Positions 16,109 through 23,881 of a DNA stretch of 41,168 bases are shown piece by piece. A program made the position numbers and the translations under genes. Below the pieces are notes generated by a model. That model ran no database searches. It was not told the DNA's origin and worked only from the letters and a program-made list of their open reading frames with translations. Origin of the DNA: Terriglobales bacterium (GTDB lineage Bacteria; Acidobacteriota; Terriglobia; Terriglobales; Acidobacteriaceae); NCBI GenBank assembly GCA_015655195.1, contig JAATFM010000197.1, positions 1-41,168 on the forward strand. The letters run 5' to 3'. The first letter of the stretch is position 1. Each line of letters starts with the position of its first letter.

Positions 16109-16894
16109 TTACTGCTTTCCGAACCGGAAGACAAACCCGCCCGTAAAGCCGAAGCTGTTCTGCACGGAGGAGCCGAAGCCGGTGGCGACGTACTCGGGAG
16201 CAAGTCGCAGGCTCATCTCCGGCGTGAGGTGATAATCGAGCGGCGCACTGGCGGAGATGATGAAAGTGTTGCTGTCCGGATAGAGGCCGAACTGCTGCGA
16301 CGGTACGCGATTTGTATCACCAGAGAAGTTTCCATGCGCGATACCGGCCATGACGCGGCCGGAGACGGAGTATCTAGGCTCTCGGATGAAGCGGTAGGTA
16401 GGTCCGGCCATGAACGAGTAGACGCTGATAGCGGGATTGGTGACACCGGAGTTGAGCGGGCCGCCGATGCCTACATACGGCGTGCCATAGTAGCCGCGGC
16501 CATTGAGTGTGATGCCTAGCTTCTCGCCGTAGTAGCGGGTCAGGCCCGTGTCCCACGCGTAGAGTGTGACACGCTGTTGCCCATGGCCATTGACACCCGG
16601 ACCGGGGCTCCAGCGCAGGTAACCCATGCTGGAGTGAAGCTCGTAGAGGCGCGAGTAAACGTCGTGGATGGCCTGTGCGCGGCGCGCCTCGCGACGGGCG
16701 CGGATGCGGGCCTGCACGGTCTGGGCTCCCTGGTTGGGATTCGGCGCGGGCTGCTGCGCCTGGTCTTGAGCCTGCTGGGCCTGGCTTGAACTGGAGCTGC
16801 TGCTGGAACTGGAATCGGTGCTCTGAGCGAGAGCAAGATGCGCGGCAAAAACGGTCAGCGCGCAAAACAGAATGGAACGGCGAAAAGAAAACAT
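16109..16894 (-). CDS. small outer-membrane beta-barrel protein
   Basis: A 261-residue exported protein with a signal peptide (MFSFRRSILFCALTVFAAHL, cleavage near ALAQ). A run of about ten serines and a Gln/Ala-rich linker follow, then a basic segment (ARIRARREARRAQ), then alternating strands. It ends in FRFGKQ after FTGGFVFRF, an aromatic-rich last strand. I place the start at the ATG at 16894 because a GAGGAAAG site precedes it and the signal peptide starts there; the frame itself extends to 16981. It resembles OmpA-like or opacity-type barrels common in acidobacteria, but no named family is certain. The 279 bases between this start and the cytochrome gene should hold two divergent promoters; I see nothing else there. 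Confidence 0.78.
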   Translation of the reverse strand: MFSFRRSILFCALTVFAAHLALAQSTDSSSSSSSSSSQAQQAQDQAQQPAPNPNQGAQTVQARIRARREARRAQAIHDVYSRLYELHSSMGYLRWSPGPGVNGHGQQRVTLYAWDTGLTRYYGEKLGITLNGRGYYGTPYVGIGGPLNSGVTNPAISVYSFMAGPTYRFIREPRYSVSGRVMAGIAHGNFSGDTNRVPSQQFGLYPDSNTFIISASAPLDYHLTPEMSLRLAPEYVATGFGSSVQNSFGFTGGFVFRFGKQ

Positions 16895-17173
16895 TGGTTT
16901 CGGACTTTCCTCTTGAAAATTACGCAAGTTGCGGAAGACACGCGTCGTCGGTGCGGGCGGCTTCCGCCGTTGGCAAAACACTTCCCCATAGGTATTAAAT
17001 CACCTTGCGGTGGGGTTCCGGAGCCTCATCGGCTCCCCTTTTGACGCGCCGCACCAGGAATGGAGTGCAGAACGCGCCAGAACTGCCGATATTTCTTCTG
17101 AGTCGCGTCCCGCGGAGATGCCGGGCCGTTGCTTGCACGGATGAAGGCACAGAGGGAAATGGAGGCAAGGCCG

Positions 17174-17809
17174 ATGGGACGCACGTTGCTGGGAATCGTA
17201 ATCGGGATTGTGCTGGTTCCGCTCGCGGGCCTGAGCTATCTCAAGTATGGCCGCCCGCCGGTGGCAGCCGACGACGCGCCGCTGCCGATGGAGAAATTCG
17301 TTACCGGCATTCCGCTCAAGTCGCGCATCGAGTACGAGCAAATCACCGACCCGCCGGTCAAGGCCGGCGAAGACACCTTTGTGGCCGGCGCGCACATCTA
17401 TGCGCAGGAATGCGCCGTCTGCCACGGCTTTCACGGCCAGCCCTCGCGTTTTGGCACGCACATGGCTCCGGCAGCGCCGCCGCTGTGGGAGAAGCGTTCT
17501 CCGGGAGACACCATTGGCGTGAGCGGCGATGAGTTGGGAGCGACCCACTGGAAGATAGAGAACGGCATCCGGCTGACGGGAATGCCGTCCTTCAAAGGGA
17601 TTCTCACGCCGGCGCAGATCTGGCAGGTGAGCCTGCTGCTGCAGAATGCCAGCAAGCCGCTGCCGCCCGCTGCCGTGGCAATCCTGAAAGGCGAAGCGCC
17701 GGAGACAGCCGGCTCTGGAACCGGAGCCGACGCTGAATCCGTGGCCCAGGCCGGAACGCTGAAAGCTCCGGCGGGAATGAAGCTCACGGTGGCAAACCAG
17801 GCGAATTAA
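17174..17809 (+). CDS. membrane-anchored monohaem cytochrome c
   Basis: A 211-residue protein with an N-terminal anchor helix (about residues 4-24) and a class I cytochrome domain. The haem motif is C80-AVC-H84, with the likely distal Met in RLTGMPSFKG. The C-terminal tail is Ala/Gly/Pro-rich. It would carry electrons on the outer face of the inner membrane; the partner is not shown by its neighbours. The start is the ATG at 17174 (MGRTLLGIVIG) with GGAGG 8 bases upstream, in place of the TTG at 17129. The three tiny ORFs follow on the same strand, 50 bases downstream. Confidence 0.87.
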   Translation: MGRTLLGIVIGIVLVPLAGLSYLKYGRPPVAADDAPLPMEKFVTGIPLKSRIEYEQITDPPVKAGEDTFVAGAHIYAQECAVCHGFHGQPSRFGTHMAPAAPPLWEKRSPGDTIGVSGDELGATHWKIENGIRLTGMPSFKGILTPAQIWQVSLLLQNASKPLPPAAVAILKGEAPETAGSGTGADAESVAQAGTLKAPAGMKLTVANQAN

Positions 17810-17859
17810 CCTGGCTCTGCCCATCTCTACGCTAGGATGGTAGATAGAGGGGACCGCCG

Positions 17860-17958
17860 ATGTTTGAGAAGCTGCGCAATGGACTGAAGTTTCTGATGAT
17901 GAGCATGGGCGTCTCCACACCGGAAAAAAAGACGCCGATCAAACCCGCAGCAAAGTAA
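17860..17958 (+). CDS. microprotein 1 (32 residues)
   Basis: A 33-codon frame with GAGGGG 7 bases before its ATG. The product starts MFEKLRNGLKFLMMSMGVST and ends in a Lys/Pro-rich tail, giving an amphipathic or short hydrophobic helix followed by a basic end. The GVST after the hydrophobic part recurs in microprotein 3. It lies between the cytochrome c gene and two further tiny frames, in the same direction. I do not recognise it. The ribosome site and the cluster argue for translation; the length alone does not. Confidence 0.5.
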   Translation: MFEKLRNGLKFLMMSMGVSTPEKKTPIKPAAK

Positions 17959-17983
17959 AGCTGTCGATGGAGAGAGCCACCGC

Positions 17984-18085
17984 ATGACTGAGCTTCTTGT
18001 CGATTTCATTGGTGCACTGGTTGAGATCTTCGTCACGGTTGTGCACGGAGCAACGAAAAAGAAGTCCGTCTCAAAATCCGAATAA
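17984..18085 (+). CDS. microprotein 2 (33 residues)
   Basis: A 34-codon frame with GGAGAG 9 bases before its ATG, 25 bases after microprotein 1. The product begins MTELLVDFIGALVEIFVTVV, a strongly hydrophobic helix with two or three acidic residues on one face, then HGATKKKS and a basic/serine tail. It could be a single-span membrane peptide. No family is recognised. Confidence 0.5.
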   Translation: MTELLVDFIGALVEIFVTVVHGATKKKSVSKSE

Positions 18086-18167
18086 CAGAAGCGAATCCTC
18101 CACCTTTTAGCTGAATCCAAAAAAGTGACGCGCGTTTACTCTGGAGCGTGGCTCGGGAGGTCGGGCA

Positions 18168-18329
18168 ATGGCAGAGAAAAAGGGTTTCATCCGGGCATTT
18201 CTGGATTTCTTCGTTCTTTTCAGCGGCGTTTCCACTGCTTCCAACCTTTCGCGGACGCGCAGGACGCCGGTCCTCGGGCGCGGCATGTTCCTCTTCCGCG
18301 CAAAGGCCCGCCCGGCAGAGTCGCGGTGA
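18168..18329 (+). CDS. microprotein 3 (53 residues)
   Basis: A 54-codon frame with a strong GGGAGG site 7 bases before its ATG. The product begins MAEKKGFIRAFLDFFVLFSG, then VSTASNLSRTRRTP and an Arg-rich tail. The hydrophobic core plus GVST and a later TP recall microprotein 1. It ends 32 bases before mqnC. An out-of-frame origin for the Arg-rich second half is possible. No family is recognised. Confidence 0.45.
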   Translation: MAEKKGFIRAFLDFFVLFSGVSTASNLSRTRRTPVLGRGMFLFRAKARPAESR

Positions 18330-18361
18330 TCGTTGACGCAGATTCTTGCTAGAATCGGCTT

Positions 18362-19420
18362 ATGCAGCAGACCCGTGCACTGACCCGCGAACAGGCTCTC
18401 GACTATTTCCACTCGCCCGACCTGATCGGCCTGGGCATGGAGGCGGATGCTGTTCGCCGCCGCCTGCATCCCGAGGAAGTGGTCACTTACATTATTGACC
18501 GCAATATCAACTACACCAACTTCTGCACGGAGTACTGCACCTTCTGCGCCTTCTATCGCCCGCTCAAAGGACCCAAGGCGAGCGAAGGCTATATTCTCGA
18601 CTTCGAGAAAATCTACGAAAAGATTGCGGAAACGGTCGAGATGGGCGGCACGGGCGTGCTGATGCAGGGCGGCATTCATCCCGATCTCAAGATCGACTGG
18701 TTCGAGCGGCTCTTTACCGGCATCAAGCAGCGCTTTCCGCAGATATGGCTGCACTGCCTGTCGGCTTCGGAAGTGTTGGCGATTGCCGAGTACAGCGAGT
18801 TGAGCCTGCGCGACACGATTGCCCGGCTGCGCGATGCGGGGCTCGATTCCATCCCCGGCGGCGGTGCGGAGATTCTTGACGATGACGTTCGCAAGCGCAT
18901 TGCGCGGCTCAAGTGCCGCACCGAGGATTGGGTGAGTGTGCACCGCACCGCGCACCAACTTGGAATGCGGACCACGGCCACGATGATGTTCGGCGTGGGC
19001 GAGACATTCGAGCAGCGCATCAATCACTTTGAAGTGGTGCGGCAACTGCAGGAAGAGACCGGCGGCTTCACAGCCTTCATCCCATGGAGTTTCCAGCCAG
19101 GGCACACGGCGCTGGGCGGCCGCGGCTGGGATGAGGCAACTTCGGTTGAGTATCTGAAGGTTCTCGCCATCTCGCGGCTCTATCTCGACAACATCGAAAA
19201 CGTGCAGGCAAGCTGGGTGACGCAGGGATTGAAGGTTCTGGAGCTTGGGCTGCACTTCGGTGGCAATGACGTCGGCTCGGTGATGCTCGAAGAAAACGTC
19301 GTTAAGGCTGCGGGCACTTCGAACTGCACGACCGAAGAAGAGCTGCGGAGAATCATCCGCGATGCCGGGTTCAAGCCTGTGCAGCGGGATACGCTGTATC
19401 GCACGATGTTTTTGAACTAG
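18362..19420 (+). CDS. mqnC: dehypoxanthine futalosine cyclase (radical SAM)
   Basis: A 352-residue radical SAM enzyme of the futalosine route to menaquinone, closing the ring of dehypoxanthine futalosine. The cluster cysteines are C55, C59 and C62 in NFCTEYCTFCAFYRP. SIPGGGAEIL, GMRTTATMMFGVGE and FIPWSFQPGHTALGG follow, matching MqnC better than MqnE or CofH. Family length is about 350-370. No other mqn gene is in the window. The last 81 bases have a second, 84 percent identical copy at 20203, on the far side of the HigBA module, so the present C-terminus may have been exchanged when that module arrived. The ribosome site before the ATG is weak. Confidence 0.9.
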   Translation: MQQTRALTREQALDYFHSPDLIGLGMEADAVRRRLHPEEVVTYIIDRNINYTNFCTEYCTFCAFYRPLKGPKASEGYILDFEKIYEKIAETVEMGGTGVLMQGGIHPDLKIDWFERLFTGIKQRFPQIWLHCLSASEVLAIAEYSELSLRDTIARLRDAGLDSIPGGGAEILDDDVRKRIARLKCRTEDWVSVHRTAHQLGMRTTATMMFGVGETFEQRINHFEVVRQLQEETGGFTAFIPWSFQPGHTALGGRGWDEATSVEYLKVLAISRLYLDNIENVQASWVTQGLKVLELGLHFGGNDVGSVMLEENVVKAAGTSNCTTEEELRRIIRDAGFKPVQRDTLYRTMFLN

Positions 19421-19436
19421 ACGTAATACGCATTGC

Positions 19437-19464
19437 GAAAGGCTGGCGTAATTGCCAGCCCTTT
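19437..19464 (+). terminator. probable terminator after mqnC
   Basis: GGCTGGC pairs with GCCAGCC around a six-base loop, with AAA before and CTTTCTATT after. It lies 16 bases past the mqnC stop, inside the unit bracketed by the two mqnC 3' ends. Confidence 0.6.
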
Positions 19465-19477
19465 CTATTCTCTTGAT

Positions 19478-19495
19478 TGTAGCTTCTATGCTACA
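19478..19495. promoter_or_regulatory. inverted repeat, candidate TA operator
   Basis: TGTAGC and GCTACA are separated by six bases, directly upstream of the GTG start of the toxin gene at 19505. The position and symmetry fit autorepression by the helix-turn-helix antitoxin. No clean -35/-10 pair was found, so the promoter itself is not placed. Confidence 0.5.
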
Positions 19496-19504
19496 CTCGG
19501 TCCC

Positions 19505-19828
19505 GTGATCGAACTCGTCCGTTACCAGCAAGAGGATGGGCGTGAACCTTATACAGAATGGTTCCGTAGCCTTCGCGACCGAATGGCGAAGGCGCGAATT
19601 GAGGCCAGGCTGCTTCAGATTGAATCCGGCAACCTAGGCGACTGCAAGGCAGTGGGCGAAGGGGCGAACGAATTGCGCGTCCATGTGGGCGCTGGATACC
19701 GAGTGTACTTTAGGCAGCACGGACAACGTTTGGTGATTCTTCTCTGCGGTGGTGACAAGGACAGCCAACAGAGGGACATCGCCAGAGCCAAGGCGTTTTG
19801 GGCAGATTGGAAGCGGAGGCAACCATGA
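19505..19828 (+). CDS. higB: HigB-like toxin (Gp49-like addiction module killer)
   Basis: A 107-residue RelE/ParE-superfamily protein. VIELVRYQQEDGREPYTEWFRSLRD, split by its conserved Trp-Phe, then ARIEARLLQIESGN, NELRVHVGAGYRVYF and a C-terminal VILLCGGDKDSQQRDI match the phage Gp49-like killer proteins. These usually cut mRNA at the ribosome. The GTG at 19505 is the first start after the operator and fits the family N-terminus. The stop overlaps the antitoxin ATG by four bases (ATGA), and the toxin comes first, as in HigBA systems. It lies in an islet bracketed by duplicated mqnC ends. Confidence 0.85.
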   Translation: MIELVRYQQEDGREPYTEWFRSLRDRMAKARIEARLLQIESGNLGDCKAVGEGANELRVHVGAGYRVYFRQHGQRLVILLCGGDKDSQQRDIARAKAFWADWKRRQP

Positions 19829-20196
19829 AAAAACTTGTTGGCGCGGTGTCGCATCATGAACGGACGATCGAGGAACTGCGCGAGGACCGCGAGTATGCCG
19901 TCGCGCTTCTGCGAGTGGCCATGGAATCTCTCGATAACCCCGAGGAACGCGCTGGAGGTTTGCTTGCCTTGCGAGCAGTGGCGGAAGCTTATGGCGGACT
20001 TGGCGCTGTTGCCGCACAGGCTGGCATAAGCCGCGAGTCGCTTTATCGCTCGCTCTCGCCAAAGGGCAATCCAACACTGAAAACGTTAGCCGCCGTTCTG
20101 AAAGCCGTTGGACTTCAACTTTCCGTCGTTGAAAAACAACGGATAGATAGGCCACAACCTCGAAAAAAGAAAGTAAATGATTATGCCGTAGCGTAG
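19825..20196 (+). CDS. higA: HigA-like helix-turn-helix antitoxin
   Basis: A 123-residue antidote protein. The N-terminal HHERTIEELREDREYAVALL and the helix-turn-helix region GGLGAVAAQAGISRESLYRSLSP with NPTLKTLAAVLKAVGL match the addiction-module antidote family that pairs with Gp49-like killers. It ends in a Lys/Arg-rich tail. Start at the ATG at 19825, overlapping the toxin stop. It would neutralise the toxin and bind the inverted repeat at 19478. Confidence 0.87.
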   Translation: MKKLVGAVSHHERTIEELREDREYAVALLRVAMESLDNPEERAGGLLALRAVAEAYGGLGAVAAQAGISRESLYRSLSPKGNPTLKTLAAVLKAVGLQLSVVEKQRIDRPQPRKKKVNDYAVA

Positions 20197-20202
20197 CGGA
20201 AG

Positions 20203-20317
20203 GAGCTGCGGAGAATTATCCGCGACGCCGGCTTCAAGCCTGTGCAATGCAACACGCTCTACCGGACAATATTTTTTGAACTAGAGCTTCGCCAAAAGCA
20301 TCGTAGGAAAAAGTAGC
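20203..20317 (+). pseudogene. second copy of the mqnC 3' end
   Basis: Positions 20203-20284 align with the last 81 bases of mqnC (19340-19420): 68 of 81 identical plus one inserted T. It reads ELRRIIRDAGFKPVQCNTLYRTIF, split only by the shift from the extra T, which removes the original stop and lets the frame run to a TAG at 20315. Eleven of thirteen substitutions fall at third codon positions, so both copies diverged as coding sequence. It starts seven bases after the higA stop. There is no upstream mqnC part here, so this is a gene fragment. Confidence 0.85.
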
Positions 20318-20342
20318 TATCGACCGCACTTGGCCTCCGGTA

Positions 20343-20369
20343 GTAGCATCTTCCTGGAAGTCGTGCTAC
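20343..20369. promoter_or_regulatory. candidate NikR operator
   Basis: GTAGCA-N15-TGCTAC, with half-site starts 21 bases apart, i.e. two helical turns. Known NikR sites are dyads of 6-7-bp halves separated by about 13-16 bases (E. coli GTATGA-N16-TCATAC). It sits 44 bases before the nikR ATG and would give autoregulation and control of the downstream receptor gene. Confidence 0.5.
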
Positions 20370-20413
20370 GAGGATTCCGTTCGCAAAAGCCGGCTTTCGG
20401 TACAGGGGTGCGT

Positions 20414-20872
20414 ATGGGGATTTTGAGCCGGATTGGGATTGCGCTCGATTCCGACCTGTTGAAGCGCTTTGATCGCTCGATTGCGCGGCGTGGCTATACC
20501 AATCGCTCTGAGGCATTCCGCGACCTGATCCGCGACCGGCTCGTCGGCGAGCAGACCGCACTGCCGGACGCTACTGTGGTCGGAACCGTGACGCTGATTT
20601 ACGACCACAATGTGCCGGACCTTCCCAGCAAGCTGATGGATTTGCAGCACGAGCAGCACGAGATGGTGGTTTCCACCAGCCACGCGCATCTCGACCATGA
20701 CTCGTGCCTCGAAGTGCTTATCGTCCACGGGAAATCGGCACGGGTGGAGCAGTTCGCCGACCGGCTTATCGGCATGAAGGGCGTGCAGCATGGCCGCCTG
20801 GTGATGACGGTTCCGGCAAAGACTCTCGCGCATAGTCACAGCGGCAATCTCTCGCACAGCCATAAGCACTGA
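20414..20872 (+). CDS. nikR: nickel-responsive regulator NikR
   Basis: A 152-residue ribbon-helix-helix regulator with a C-terminal ACT-like metal domain. Positions His79, His90, His92 and Cys98 (SHAHLDHDSCLE) have exactly the spacing of the E. coli high-affinity nickel ligands His76, His87, His89 and Cys95. The N-terminal MGILSRIGIALDSDLLKRFD and NRSEAFRDLIRD form the DNA-binding part. The His-rich tail (HSHSGNLSHSHKH) may bind extra metal. The start is the ATG at 20414, after an AGGGG site. With nickel it would repress its own promoter and probably the TonB receptor gene 20 bases downstream. Confidence 0.93.
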   Translation: MGILSRIGIALDSDLLKRFDRSIARRGYTNRSEAFRDLIRDRLVGEQTALPDATVVGTVTLIYDHNVPDLPSKLMDLQHEQHEMVVSTSHAHLDHDSCLEVLIVHGKSARVEQFADRLIGMKGVQHGRLVMTVPAKTLAHSHSGNLSHSHKH

Positions 20873-20892
20873 CGATTCAAGGGAGCTAATCC

Positions 20893-23274
20893 GTGAGGAA
20901 GTTCGCAGTCTTGCGTAGCACGATTTTTTTATTTGTCACACTTGGAGTAGTTGCCGCCATCACTGCAGCGGCGCAGACAACCGGCCTACACTTCGCGGGC
21001 GCGGTATTTGATCCATCCGGCAGGCCCGTTGCCGGCGCTCGCATCGAGTTGCAAAGCGCATCGAGTGCTAAGACGGCGGGCGCAAGCGGCAGCGATGGCA
21101 GTTTTTCGATTGCACTGCCTGCTTGGGGCGCGTATGTGGTGCACGTGGAAGCAGCGGGGTTTGCGTCCGTCTCGCAGACGATGAATCTGACCGCGATGAG
21201 TGAGCCTGTGACGTTGCGCTTCAATCAGGTGGCGGCAGCCGCGGAAAATATAGTGGTCTCGGCGGATGTGGGTGAGATTGCGCTCGCCTCACCCGACCCT
21301 TCGCAGAAGATCATGGTTCGCGAGGAGTTGCTGGACGCGAATCCCGGGCGGCCCGGCGCGCCGATTTCCATTCCCGGAATGCCGATTGAGACTGCCGCGG
21401 GCGGCATCAAGGCTCCGCAGTACTTCGTTCCCGGCGTGGCTGGAGACCATGGCGAGCCGATCGCGCAGTACATTGCGGTGGGCGGCTATCTTGTATCGAA
21501 CAATCTCTCCGCTAACGCGCATGGCAACGGCTATGCGGACCCGAATATCTACATCTCCGCCGTGCTGGGCAGTGTGGGAACGGACGGCGGCGCATTCAAT
21601 GCGCTCGAAGGCAACCATGCGCTGAATATGGCGGCCACTTACAGCCTGCGGCCCCCAGGTCCAACTCAGGCCGGGCGTTTCGTTACACTCACCAGCGACT
21701 ACCGCGACATCGATCTTGCCGCAGGATTTGCACCCTCCGACCCGACGAAAAAGGAATGGCTGGCAATCGAAGCGAACTACGGCAATGGCCTGATGCGAAC
21801 GCTCGAACATCGCAAGCAGTTCAAGTGGAATGCAATGCGCGTCTTTACTCCCGGCGCGCATGAGCTGACGCTGCTCAGCATCGGCTACTGGGGCCACTCG
21901 CATGAGGGCAATCTTGTGCCGATCGGCTATGCGGTGCAGATAAATGACACGCTGGACCCGCGGCAGCAGGACCAGACGCACACTGGATTGCTGGCCGCAA
22001 GCGACCGCTGGAAGATCGGCGAAAACGACGAGGCAGACTTCTCCGGCTTCTTCCGCACCTACAACCTTGCGCTGTTTTCAAACTTCGGCGAGGGGCTGAT
22101 CCGGCAGAGCGAGTTCCGTACCGTCGAGGGCGCGGAGGCGCGTGCTTCGCGCCGGTTTGCGCAGTGGATTGAGGCACTGGCGGGTCTTGACTACAACGAG
22201 GATGACATTCACCGCGACAATCTCGACCACTATCTCTCCGCCGACGCGCAGGTCTTCGGGCCGTTTGCGAAGGTGCTCTCGAACGACATTACTATCCGTG
22301 AAGCCGCGCCAGTTGTGGCGCTGCATGGCGACCTGGGCACGCATGTGCATTTCTACGCGGGACTGCGACACGAGCAGATATGGATGAACAACACGGACAA
22401 GCTGAAGCCCGATCAGTCATCGGACCAGGAGCAGGGATTCGAGAATCCCAAGGCTACGGTCTCGTGGACGCCGGGCATCGGGCCGGCGCGATGCCTGCCT
22501 TCGGCTTCCTTCAGCATCGGGCAGGCGTTCTTTACGCAGGACCCGAGAATCAGCGCAGCAGCAGCCGACGGGCAACCTGTCCACGCTTCTCCGTTTGAGC
22601 GGTCGCACTCCGAGCAACTGGTGCTGGAAAAGGAGATGAGCGGAACCGATGTGCGCCTGACGCTGGGGCGGACAACGACGACGGCGACTCTGGCCAAGAT
22701 CGATCCCGATAATGGCCTTGCCGACGACGAGGGACCGGGGACGCTGAAGTATCTTACCGCGAGTATGCGCCGGCAGTTTCGCTTTGGAATGCTGCAAGCG
22801 GTCTTCTCCAAGGCCGATGCGCGCGACGACAACACGGGCCTGCCCACGCCGGAGGCGCCACGGACGATCTTCGACGTGCTGGCGGCGCTGGACAAGCTAC
22901 CCTGGGGGCTGCATGGCCGCGGCGAGTACGAGTACGTGGGGCATAAGCTGCTCGACGTGGGTAACGACCAGCACTCCGCACAGTATGAGGCGATTCCCGT
23001 GGGAGAGACGCGGCTGGCTGCTGTGCGCCCGTTTCTGGATGGGCGGCTGGAACTCGGCGCGAGCGCCGAGATTGCGCGCGGCTATACGGGGCAGACGACG
23101 GAGACGATGGCGCCAGACTGGACGCTGGGCCAGACGCCGTATTGCGCGCCAGGGTCGGGGGCAAGCGGAGCTTACAACGACTTTGACTGTGGGACCAACG
23201 AGCAGGCCGTGGGGATTCGCATGGTCTCGTGGGTGGGCGGCTCGGTCTCGTGGCGATTTGGCGGGCGCAGATAG
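20893..23274 (+). CDS. TonB-dependent receptor, probable nickel uptake
   Basis: A 793-residue outer-membrane receptor starting at a GTG with GGGAG 7 bases upstream. A signal peptide to about residue 28 precedes a carboxypeptidase-regulatory-like domain (GAVFDPSGRPVAGARIELQ, to about 115). A plug (SIPGMPIETAAGGIKAPQYFVPG split across its core) follows, then the barrel, ending in SVSWRFGGRR. It lies 20 bases after nikR and is probably in the same operon, so the cargo is inferred to be nickel or a nickel complex. Several His-rich loops (HSHEGN, HRDNLDHYLS) would suit metal capture but prove nothing. It is short for acidobacterial receptors, which often exceed 1000 residues. Confidence 0.87.
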   Translation: MRKFAVLRSTIFLFVTLGVVAAITAAAQTTGLHFAGAVFDPSGRPVAGARIELQSASSAKTAGASGSDGSFSIALPAWGAYVVHVEAAGFASVSQTMNLTAMSEPVTLRFNQVAAAAENIVVSADVGEIALASPDPSQKIMVREELLDANPGRPGAPISIPGMPIETAAGGIKAPQYFVPGVAGDHGEPIAQYIAVGGYLVSNNLSANAHGNGYADPNIYISAVLGSVGTDGGAFNALEGNHALNMAATYSLRPPGPTQAGRFVTLTSDYRDIDLAAGFAPSDPTKKEWLAIEANYGNGLMRTLEHRKQFKWNAMRVFTPGAHELTLLSIGYWGHSHEGNLVPIGYAVQINDTLDPRQQDQTHTGLLAASDRWKIGENDEADFSGFFRTYNLALFSNFGEGLIRQSEFRTVEGAEARASRRFAQWIEALAGLDYNEDDIHRDNLDHYLSADAQVFGPFAKVLSNDITIREAAPVVALHGDLGTHVHFYAGLRHEQIWMNNTDKLKPDQSSDQEQGFENPKATVSWTPGIGPARCLPSASFSIGQAFFTQDPRISAAAADGQPVHASPFERSHSEQLVLEKEMSGTDVRLTLGRTTTTATLAKIDPDNGLADDEGPGTLKYLTASMRRQFRFGMLQAVFSKADARDDNTGLPTPEAPRTIFDVLAALDKLPWGLHGRGEYEYVGHKLLDVGNDQHSAQYEAIPVGETRLAAVRPFLDGRLELGASAEIARGYTGQTTETMAPDWTLGQTPYCAPGSGASGAYNDFDCGTNEQAVGIRMVSWVGGSVSWRFGGRR

Positions 23275-23336
23275 GCCGCGCTTGCAAACGCTATGATACG
23301 CCGCCGGCAATCGTACCCTGAGCGCTACAATGCCCG

Positions 23337-23819
23337 CTATGTCGCCGGCTGGCGCGCCGTCAGAGCGCGATACTCGAACAGCATCCGCAGCCGCCAGCGC
23401 AGGATCATGCCAAAGGCAAGGATGAAAAATATCCCGCCGGTCTGCTCAATGCTCATCACTTTGTCCAGATAGCCGCGCGCCAGGAAGCGGATCAGCGCCA
23501 GCACGACGATCACGGCAAAGAATGCGCCGGAGCGGCGCATCATAATCGCCTCGCCCTCGCGCACCAACTTCGAGGTTGCCACCAGCGGCCAGGCCAGCAG
23601 CAGCGCGCCGGCCAGAAAGGCAAGCGCGGCCCAGGTCCACGGCACACGAAAGACAGGCACGAAAAACATGCAGAAGCCCGTTGACATACCGAGCGGCGGA
23701 ATCACGATTTTGCGGACCGTGACCGCGGTTCGGCCCTCGCGAATCCGCCAGGTCATCACCCCGGCCAGCCCGACGAGCGAAACAAACGCAGTAATCCAGA
23801 TCGAATGTAAATCCAACAT
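23337..23819 (-). CDS. CcdC-like membrane protein
   Basis: A 160-residue protein with about four to five membrane helices. RKIVIPPLGMSTGFCMFFVP and the C-terminal FFILAFGMILRWRLRMLFEYRAL match the CcdC family (DUF1453), named for a gene near cytochrome c biogenesis in Bacillus but of unclear role. It is convergent with the receptor gene, with 62 bases between their stops, and divergent from mog, whose start is 62 bases away. No cytochrome maturation gene is adjacent. Confidence 0.75.
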   Translation of the reverse strand: MLDLHSIWITAFVSLVGLAGVMTWRIREGRTAVTVRKIVIPPLGMSTGFCMFFVPVFRVPWTWAALAFLAGALLLAWPLVATSKLVREGEAIMMRRSGAFFAVIVVLALIRFLARGYLDKVMSIEQTGGIFFILAFGMILRWRLRMLFEYRALTARQPAT

Positions 23820-23881
23820 CGCACTTTCTAATCTACGGCACGCGGGCTCATGATCCCGTGCCGCGCTTTACAATCCTCTTC

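Noticed and set aside
16981-17128. Upstream extensions of the beta-barrel and cytochrome frames
   Set aside because: Signal peptide or anchor helices and ribosome sites place the starts at 16894 and 17174; the extensions are low-complexity leader sequence.
18333-18355. Possible promoter TTGACG / TAGAAT before mqnC
   Set aside because: The spacing is only 11 bases, too short for a sigma-70 promoter.
18107-19531. 474-residue minus-strand frame opposite mqnC and microprotein 3
   Set aside because: The opposite strand codes for a clear radical SAM enzyme with intact cysteines; the antisense frame has no recognisable domain.
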